Assembly: GCA_022072095.1 (NCBI GenBank)
Contig: JAJVIJ010000024.1
Span: forward strand, 1-48,213
Direction: 5' to 3'
Length of the DNA stretch: 48,213 nt
Origin: Rhodocyclaceae bacterium
GTDB lineage: Bacteria > Pseudomonadota > Gammaproteobacteria > Burkholderiales > Rhodocyclaceae
Shown here: one piece after another, positions 42,681 to 48,213 of the stretch
How positions within the stretch are numbered: the first letter of the stretch is position 1
How the letters are laid out: every line of letters begins with the position of its first letter
Made by a program: the position numbers and the translations under genes
Notes under the pieces: generated by a model
Databases searched by the model: none
Seen by the model: the letters and a program-made list of their open reading frames with translations, nothing else
What the model was told of the DNA's origin: nothing

Positions 42681-43961
42681 TCACGCGGTCCGATCACCCG
42701 CCAGGGCGCTCTTGGCCGCGCCGGCGACGCGACAAGCGCGGTAAGTGAGCCAGGCATGAATCAGGAGGCTCAGCGACCACACGACAGCGAGCAGGACCAG
42801 GAATTGGCCGAATCTCAAAGAAAGATGGCGCACAGCCACCACAACGCATGTTACGGCGACCAACCGACCGACGTCCCAGGCCAACTGGGTACGACCGTTG
42901 CCGAGATACCCCAAGGTCATTGAAACGGGTGTCGTGGCGAAATCCATTACCAGCATCATCGACAATAGCGATGTTACCGTTCCGATATTGGCCCACCTCG
43001 CCCCGAAGAGCCATGTGCCCCACAGGTTCATCACCAGCACGAGGGCGCCGACCACGATCACGCCGAGACCCAACAGACGCGCGAGCATGGCCACATACTT
43101 CTGTGCAAGCAACTCGTCGCGACCACCCAGAAACGTACGGAACTCGGAGGCATACACCTGTGACACGGCCTGTCCGAGCAAACCCAGCGGCGCACCGCAT
43201 ACACGCATCACCAGGGCGTAGAGCCCAGCTTCATACAGACCGTAGATATAACCCAGGGCCAACACCGGAAAGTGCTGTGAGGCAAGATTGAACAAGGCCG
43301 CCGGCGCCAGCACCAGAGGGAATCTGCGGTAGCGCGAGAAGGTGTCGCGCAGACACAGGCCTTGCCGACGAATGGCCCTTCCCCAGCGAAACAGAGATCG
43401 GTGCAACCCGCTCCAGCCTCCGGCCAGATAGCCCAATGCCTGCGCCCAGATCAGGCCGGATGATCCGAGCGCAGCCCAGCCCAGTAACAGTTGCAGCAGC
43501 CCCGTTACCCCGCCCTGGTAGATTTTGTTCATTCCCACACTGCGATATGCGTGCTGTCGCAGCAACAAGGCATTCACCAGTTGGAAAAAGGCCAGGCTCG
43601 AAGCAATGACGGGAATGGCCATCAGCGGGAACTTCTGCCAATCGGGATCCTCCACGAGCCCCCAGGCGGACACCAGGCTGATGAGTGCGATCGACAGAGT
43701 CGAAGTCAGCGCAACTAGGACCGCCCCCAGCAAAGCAATCCGGATGGCATCAATACCTCGCCGAGCCACCGGAATCGCATGCTCCAAACGGCCTGTGCCC
43801 ACCGACCCGACCAGGGCCCCTAGCCCCAGGATCACGCCAAAGCCGCCCACATCCTCGGGCCCATACAGTCGGGTGATCAGCGGCGAAATTGCCAATAGCA
43901 AGCCCTGAGCCAAGGCGGCGCTGGAAGCAAGCGTCAGATAGCTTGAGTATTTTTGTCGCAT
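42681..43961 (-). CDS. wzx: Flippase Wzx (oligosaccharide flippase family)
   Basis: A 426-residue polytopic protein with some twelve membrane segments, starting RQKYSSYLTLASSAALAQG and LITRLYGPEDVGGFGV, typical of the MATE/MOP polysaccharide flippases. It moves the undecaprenyl-linked repeat unit across the inner membrane. The adjacent polymerase gene completes a Wzx/Wzy pathway. Assignment is by topology and family start; the substrate is not deducible. Confidence 0.9.
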   Translation of the reverse strand: MRQKYSSYLTLASSAALAQGLLLAISPLITRLYGPEDVGGFGVILGLGALVGSVGTGRLEHAIPVARRGIDAIRIALLGAVLVALTSTLSIALISLVSAWGLVEDPDWQKFPLMAIPVIASSLAFFQLVNALLLRQHAYRSVGMNKIYQGGVTGLLQLLLGWAALGSSGLIWAQALGYLAGGWSGLHRSLFRWGRAIRRQGLCLRDTFSRYRRFPLVLAPAALFNLASQHFPVLALGYIYGLYEAGLYALVMRVCGAPLGLLGQAVSQVYASEFRTFLGGRDELLAQKYVAMLARLLGLGVIVVGALVLVMNLWGTWLFGARWANIGTVTSLLSMMLVMDFATTPVSMTLGYLGNGRTQLAWDVGRLVAVTCVVVAVRHLSLRFGQFLVLLAVVWSLSLLIHAWLTYRACRVAGAAKSALAGDRTA

Positions 43962-43973
43962 GCCCCGAGCGGA

Positions 43974-45308
43974 TTAAGCGGTCTGTCCCCCGGGTGTCTG
44001 GTGCCTACTCCCGCGATACAGCCAGAGCAGCAGCACGGCCATCCCCAAACCGTGACTGAGAAGCGAAGTGAACAGGTCGCTGTCGGCAATCGCCGTGCGC
44101 AGCGGGCCGATGCTGAGCGCTGCCACCAGCCACAAGGGCACGCCCGAACGCACGATCGCGTTGAGCAGGCTCAGGGCCAGCCCGAGGATCACTGCATACA
44201 ACAATACTCCCCAGTAGCCGGCCTGGGCATATCCCGAACCAATCATCCCGGTATTGGCGGCACTGTTCGATCCCGGCACGAGGTAATCCCCGACCAGCCT
44301 GGGGATATTGACCCGTACATAATCCCCGCTGGAAAACCGCGCAAGCAGTTTGTCTGCCCAGTAGACGTGCGGGTGAGTATCGAAATAGTCGAACCACTGA
44401 AACGTGAGCCCGGAGGGCACGAAAAAGGCACGCCGAATCATGATCTCCGGAATGGTTTCGTTCCCCCAGGCTTGATAGAGATACAGCGCGCACAGCAGCC
44501 CCAACGCGGCTGCAATGGCCATCGGCGCCAGTCGGTTGACCCGACCCAGGTAAAGCCAGACCCCGATGGTCAGCAAAGGCAGGAAAAGCACGATACGGTG
44601 GCTAGTCAAGCCGAAGAACAATATCTGGCATGCGAGTACAGGCAGCAGCCAAATGAAGCGCCGGTGCTGCAATAGCACGCACAGCAAAAAAATCGTGAAT
44701 ACCTTGTAGGTCCAGAGATTGAGATAGGCCAACAGCCCGACATCGAGCCGTTCGGCGGCCCTGTCTCTGAACTCATAGATGCGACTCAAATCGAAACTCA
44801 GGAACTCGACGGCGCCGGACAGGTAACCCCAGACAACAAGGTACAAGACGCCAGATGCGGCAAGCGCAACAGCCGCCATTCGCCCCCTCGGCATCGCGTG
44901 GAGCGAAAGCACATCCGGCATGCGGATCCGGGACACCAGGTCCACCACCAGCAAGGCCAAGGTGGCACAGAATACCGGCGCTGCCGGCCTTGCGGCATTC
45001 AAACCGTATTCGCTCGTCAGTGGCGCCACGACGAAAACCGAGGCCATGAACATGAACACATTCGTGACACTCGTGGAGCGCGACCGGATCACCGTCACGA
45101 ACAAGGAAAAAATCAGCAGCGACAGAAGGTAGCGGTCGATCTCGACGGCATAGTGAAAGCTGATCGGTGTGTCGCTCTTGAAGACCGGATACAGAAAATG
45201 CTGATAAGCGACATCCAGTGCCAGCCTGAACATCAGCATGCCCAGCCAGAGAGCGCCGTCCCCTGCCAGAGGGCGGGCCGCGACATTCATGTTTGCAGTC
45301 AATTTCAT
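43974..45308 (-). CDS. O-antigen/exopolysaccharide polymerase (Wzy-like)
   Basis: A polytopic protein of 444 residues with about ten to twelve membrane segments and a large periplasmic loop near residues 290-360 (FFVPSGLTFQWFDYFDTHPH onward, with RFSSGDYVRVNIPRLVGD). Low sequence conservation with this topology next to wzx is what Wzy polymerases show. It would join repeat units in the periplasm. ATG 45308 is chosen; TTG 45332 gives eight more residues, ATG 45290 six fewer. Confidence 0.78.
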   Translation of the reverse strand: MKLTANMNVAARPLAGDGALWLGMLMFRLALDVAYQHFLYPVFKSDTPISFHYAVEIDRYLLSLLIFSLFVTVIRSRSTSVTNVFMFMASVFVVAPLTSEYGLNAARPAAPVFCATLALLVVDLVSRIRMPDVLSLHAMPRGRMAAVALAASGVLYLVVWGYLSGAVEFLSFDLSRIYEFRDRAAERLDVGLLAYLNLWTYKVFTIFLLCVLLQHRRFIWLLPVLACQILFFGLTSHRIVLFLPLLTIGVWLYLGRVNRLAPMAIAAALGLLCALYLYQAWGNETIPEIMIRRAFFVPSGLTFQWFDYFDTHPHVYWADKLLARFSSGDYVRVNIPRLVGDYLVPGSNSAANTGMIGSGYAQAGYWGVLLYAVILGLALSLLNAIVRSGVPLWLVAALSIGPLRTAIADSDLFTSLLSHGLGMAVLLLWLYRGSRHQTPGGQTA

Positions 45309-45405
45309 GACTGGACAGGTCCCTTCAGGCAAGCCACCTCCGCCACGGGCGCATTGGGCATCTTGAGGGTACCTGGCTGTGCAAAAGCTTCACCGGATCG
45401 TCTCA

Positions 45406-46305
45406 TCACATGGTCGTCTTGTAATCCAGCACTTGCTTCATCTGCCGTCTATATCGTCTTAACTCGGCGAGCTCCGGGACCGTGTCCGACACGGCGGACG
45501 CTTCGTGACCGGGGTTGCCCGGACGCGCGATCGTCGCATTTTCGTGTATGGCGATCATCGACACGCTTATGTCTCCGGAATATATCCAACGCATCCAAGG
45601 AGGCCGGACACAGAATTCCAGGGCCTCCCCTCTCCGCTGTCGCGATAGACAGTCGAACTCCATCTCATATGCACGAGCACCCTTGCCGACGCGATAGCTC
45701 AATCGGCAGGGAAGACTCTTCAAGGAAATGCCGTGGGGGTTTTCGAGGCGATACCAAATCCGCACTCCGGCCCCGACTGAGTCGGTCTCCATGTTCGCGA
45801 GTTCCCCGCATTGCCGATTCGCCGACCGTTCAGGGCTGTCGCCCGCGGTCATGTTCGCGGCTTCAATTCGCGTGATCACGGGCACATAGGTTTTCAGCAA
45901 CTCGAGCGTCGCGAGTCGTACTCTCTCACTCTCTCGAATCTGCTCGTCCATTCCCCTGAGCCTTGCCTCGATGCTCGCGATCGATTTTCTTTTCGCATCG
46001 ACAAATCGCACGACCTCCCCTACAACCACGTCCCGGACGGCAGGCGATGCCCCATACCGCGCGACAAAAGCATGGGCATCGAGTTGGCCGATTGCCCATT
46101 CGAATGCCTCGATTTGGGCCCCCGACATCTTGCTCGTGGCCTGTCGGATCGACGCGACAAAGCTCGGGTCGTCATAGCCCTTGCCGACATTGAGCCTGTG
46201 CTGTACGCCCGTGCCGGGACCAAGCACCGTCATGCCCCACAAGATCAGCAGCAGGCACGATACAGCAAAGGTCCTCAGCAAATTGCTGTCATTTTCCATC
46301 GACAT
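45406..46305 (-). CDS. Membrane-anchored protein of unknown function in the glycan operon
   Basis: A 299-residue protein I do not recognise. One membrane segment (about 10-30) follows a short polar start, then a helical, charged part (about 60-160, with likely coiled coil VDAKRKSIASIEARLRGM) and a beta-rich C-terminal half. Four Cys in the second half (NRQCGEL, SLPCRLS, EFDCLSR, EFCVRPP) could form disulphides if it lies in the periplasm. ATG 46305 is chosen with GAGGGG nine bases before it; the frame upstream to 46422 overlaps asnB. Placed between asnB and wzy, it could be a chain-length, export or modification factor; no domain shows this. Confidence 0.75.
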   Translation of the reverse strand: MSMENDSNLLRTFAVSCLLLILWGMTVLGPGTGVQHRLNVGKGYDDPSFVASIRQATSKMSGAQIEAFEWAIGQLDAHAFVARYGASPAVRDVVVGEVVRFVDAKRKSIASIEARLRGMDEQIRESERVRLATLELLKTYVPVITRIEAANMTAGDSPERSANRQCGELANMETDSVGAGVRIWYRLENPHGISLKSLPCRLSYRVGKGARAYEMEFDCLSRQRRGEALEFCVRPPWMRWIYSGDISVSMIAIHENATIARPGNPGHEASAVSDTVPELAELRRYRRQMKQVLDYKTTM

Positions 46306-46393
46306 CACTGCGCACCCCTCAAGATGGCCAATGCAAATGCCGGCGACCCGATTCGCCACTCGATGCCGTCCTCCGCATGCCGGCCGATCTGTC

Positions 46394-48121
46394 CTAGTCC
46401 CGACGCAGACCGCCAACGCCAAACACGCGCTCCCACAGTGCCAGCGAATAGAGGCGCCAGAGCATACCCCGATTCAGCTTCATCACCGCCAGGCTGCGCT
46501 GAGCATTCGTTCGGAAGATCTCGCGTAGCAGGTCCGACGACGCGATCGTTCGCTGAATGGCGGAATGGTGCCGTTCCATCCAGCGGGATTCGGGCGCTTC
46601 GAACCCGAACTTGTGCTTGCGCCAGACGATCTCCTTCGGCATCAGGTCTGCCATGGACTTGCGCAACAGGAATTTCCCCCAACCGTCACGAAGCTTGATG
46701 CTCGTCGCGACGGACGTTGTGTACTCGACCAAGCGATAATCGAGAAAGGGCAGGCGCGTTTCGATCGAGTGCGCCATGGAGTTCTTGTCCTCATAGCGCA
46801 GCAACGCGGGCAGATTGGAACGCTCGATTTCCTGCTTCTGCATCCCGAAAATGCTGGAATGGGTCCCGCTCGGCTCATTCGCGGCGCGCACCAATGGCTT
46901 GAAGTCGGGCCGAAAGAGTGTCAGCTGATCGTGTAGCGCAAGGCGACGGATCCCGGGGGCATGGAAATACAAGAGGTTCCGGAGCAGGGTTCGCAAGGCG
47001 CCGCGAGGGCCGTTGCGGTGCAATCCGGTCAATACCTGCCACATCGCCACGGGCCGCAATGTTTTCAGAGAGTGCAACAAATGGTCTGCAAAATAACGTT
47101 CGTAGCCGAGCAGCGTTTCATCACCGCCCTGACCGTCGAGCAGCACCGGGATGCCGGACCGCCGAGCTTCGCGCATGACGAAGAACTGCATGAAAATCGA
47201 CGCGCTGGCAAACGGCTCTTCCTGCGCGCTGACCACGGCGTCGATGGCTGCCGAGAAATCCTCGTAGCCCGGCGTAATGGAAATCCACTCCAGCCCGGAG
47301 TTGTGGGCAACGCTGCGCGCAAACTCGGACTCGTCCGTAGCCGGATCTTCACTGATCGCCGTGATGGCAGAGAAAGCCTGGCCGCTATCCCGACGATAGG
47401 CTTCCGCGGCAATGGACGCTATGCTGGAACTGTCCAAACCGCCGCTCAGGCAGGTCCCTACGCGAACGTCGGAGCGCAGACGCAGGCGAATCGCATCCCG
47501 AAACAATCCGCGAAAGATCTCCATGGAATCTTCCAGGCTGAGCGCGGCAAACTCGGTGCGGGCCTCCAGCGTGTAGTAGCGCTGGATGGCGTACCGCCCC
47601 TTGCCGAGATCAAAAACCAGGTTGTGGCCCGGTGGCAGCTTGCACACGCCAGAAAAAAAACTGCGAACCGGATGTTCCGCGACGCGAGAAACCAGAAAGT
47701 CGAACAATATTCCGGCGTCTGCTTCGGAGCACGCCAGCAGCGGCAGCAGTTGGCGGATTTCGGAGCCGAACGCAAAACCGCCGGCTGGTTCTACGTAATA
47801 AAACGGCTTGACCCCGAACCGGTCCCGGGAGCAGAAGACAATGTTGTGCCGTGGGTCGTGGATTGCAAACGCCCACATGCCGTTGAAGCGTCCGACGCAG
47901 GACTGCCCCCAACAATCGTAGGCCTTGAGAATGACTTCGGTATCGGTTTCTGAAACGAAGCGATAGCCGCGCGCGATCAGTTGTTCGCGGAGTTCCAGGT
48001 AATTGTAGATTTCCCCGTTGTAGGTGATCCAGTAACGCCCATCCGGCGTCGACATCGGCTGATGCCCCGCCGGGCTCAGGTCGAGAATCGAAAGCCGTCG
48101 ATGCCCGAGTAGTGGTCGCAC
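46394..48121 (-). CDS. asnB: Asparagine synthase-like amidotransferase (5' part frameshifted)
   Basis: An AsnB-type protein; 575 residues are in this frame. It reads GHRRLSILDLSPAGHQPM, NGEIYNYLELREQL (glutamine-binding Asn) and, in the synthetase half, the PP-loop LSGGLDSSSIASI and DGQGGDETLLGYERYF. Homologues in polysaccharide and exosortase loci modify sugars or act as amidotransferases with unknown acceptors. The frame opens at GTG 48121, too short to include the N-terminal Cys and the RHRGPD region, and the missing part appears in another frame (48076-48213). The gene therefore looks frameshifted, and the rest lies beyond the right edge. Confidence 0.85.
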   Translation of the reverse strand: MRPLLGHRRLSILDLSPAGHQPMSTPDGRYWITYNGEIYNYLELREQLIARGYRFVSETDTEVILKAYDCWGQSCVGRFNGMWAFAIHDPRHNIVFCSRDRFGVKPFYYVEPAGGFAFGSEIRQLLPLLACSEADAGILFDFLVSRVAEHPVRSFFSGVCKLPPGHNLVFDLGKGRYAIQRYYTLEARTEFAALSLEDSMEIFRGLFRDAIRLRLRSDVRVGTCLSGGLDSSSIASIAAEAYRRDSGQAFSAITAISEDPATDESEFARSVAHNSGLEWISITPGYEDFSAAIDAVVSAQEEPFASASIFMQFFVMREARRSGIPVLLDGQGGDETLLGYERYFADHLLHSLKTLRPVAMWQVLTGLHRNGPRGALRTLLRNLLYFHAPGIRRLALHDQLTLFRPDFKPLVRAANEPSGTHSSIFGMQKQEIERSNLPALLRYEDKNSMAHSIETRLPFLDYRLVEYTTSVATSIKLRDGWGKFLLRKSMADLMPKEIVWRKHKFGFEAPESRWMERHHSAIQRTIASSDLLREIFRTNAQRSLAVMKLNRGMLWRLYSLALWERVFGVGGLRRD

Positions 48122-48213
48122 TCGTTGAAGAGGAACCGGCCGCGTTCCTTGAGCCCCGAGTAATGGGGATAGGTCGCATGGAGGCGGCTCAGGAGGCCGG
48201 TGGGCAGCAGGTT
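48076..48213 (-). other. Probable N-terminal part of asnB in a different frame
   Basis: From the right edge a second frame stays open to a stop at 48076-48078. Its first 31 codons end almost always in G or C, as real genes here do, while the asnB frame over the same bases does not. It reads LLSRLHATYPHYSGLKERG, which lines up with the LSRLxRHRGPDxSG region of E. coli AsnB (P and SG aligned). Around 48121-48123 the reading would pass into the main asnB frame if one base were added. This may be a real frameshift or a sequencing error. Confidence 0.5.

Overview
This is a GC-rich chromosomal window that reads as core genome of a flagellated, polysaccharide-producing gammaproteobacterium. The support is the ybbA/tesA divergent pair, the rnr-rlmB pair, a polar-flagellum flhB-flhA-flhF-flhG-fliA-stator run with CheV-type chemotaxis, MsbA, and a PEP-CTERM protein. 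A Chromatiales-like relative is my guess; the sequence alone does not fix the genus. I see no transposase, integrase, prophage gene or CRISPR array.

Layout. (1) 1-1622: a possible gene start leaving the left edge, then ybbA (leftward) and tesA (rightward) with overlapping 5' ends. (2) 1683-11357, rightward: a sigma-28-type promoter followed by a chemotaxis operon: STAS protein, a small unannotated ORF, two chemoreceptors, two CheV, CheY, CheZ, CheA and two small uncharacterised genes. No CheW, CheR or CheB lies here, so the two CheV proteins may do the coupling. (3) 11521-18631, rightward: flhB, flhA, flhF, a degenerate flhG, fliA (the sigma factor expected to read the chemotaxis promoter) and a MotA-type stator gene without a MotB. 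(4) 18669-19400, leftward: a PEP-CTERM protein with its own terminator, a consensus sigma-54 promoter and an upstream dyad that fits a PEP-CTERM box. (5) 19422-21413, leftward: hexose-6-phosphate mutarotase, NlpC/P60 lipoprotein, gamma-carbonic anhydrase. (6) 21515-26007, leftward: msbA, glycosyltransferase, polysaccharide deacetylase and methyltransferase, all overlapping, a first glycan/lipid operon. (7) 26115-30643: an orphan ferric-type ABC importer ATPase carrying a four-cysteine cluster, tRNA-Leu(CAG) with promoter and terminator, then rnr and rlmB. (8) 30640-48213, leftward: a roughly 17-kb glycan operon.

The large glycan operon can be read as a pathway. An asparagine-synthase-like amidotransferase and an unknown membrane-anchored protein come first, then polymerase and flippase (Wzy, Wzx), an O-acetyltransferase, a glycosyltransferase, the WbuX/HisH/HisF trio that makes acetamidino sugars, a bi-domain oxidoreductase, a heparinase II/III-type lyase, a second glycosyltransferase, and finally a PglC/PglD/PglE-like set that would build and attach a bacillosamine-type first sugar. 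Most junctions overlap by four bases, so the genes are probably translated as one coupled unit. It is a Wzx/Wzy-type surface polysaccharide locus with unusual amino sugars.

Most notable points: the sigma-54 promoter plus dyad before the PEP-CTERM gene, the CX3CX2CX3C cluster in the iron-type ABC ATPase, a FlhG whose P-loop lysines are gone, the acetamidino and bacillosamine-like modules in one locus, an AUA codon where a start codon is expected, and an apparent frameshift near the 5' end of the asparagine synthase gene.
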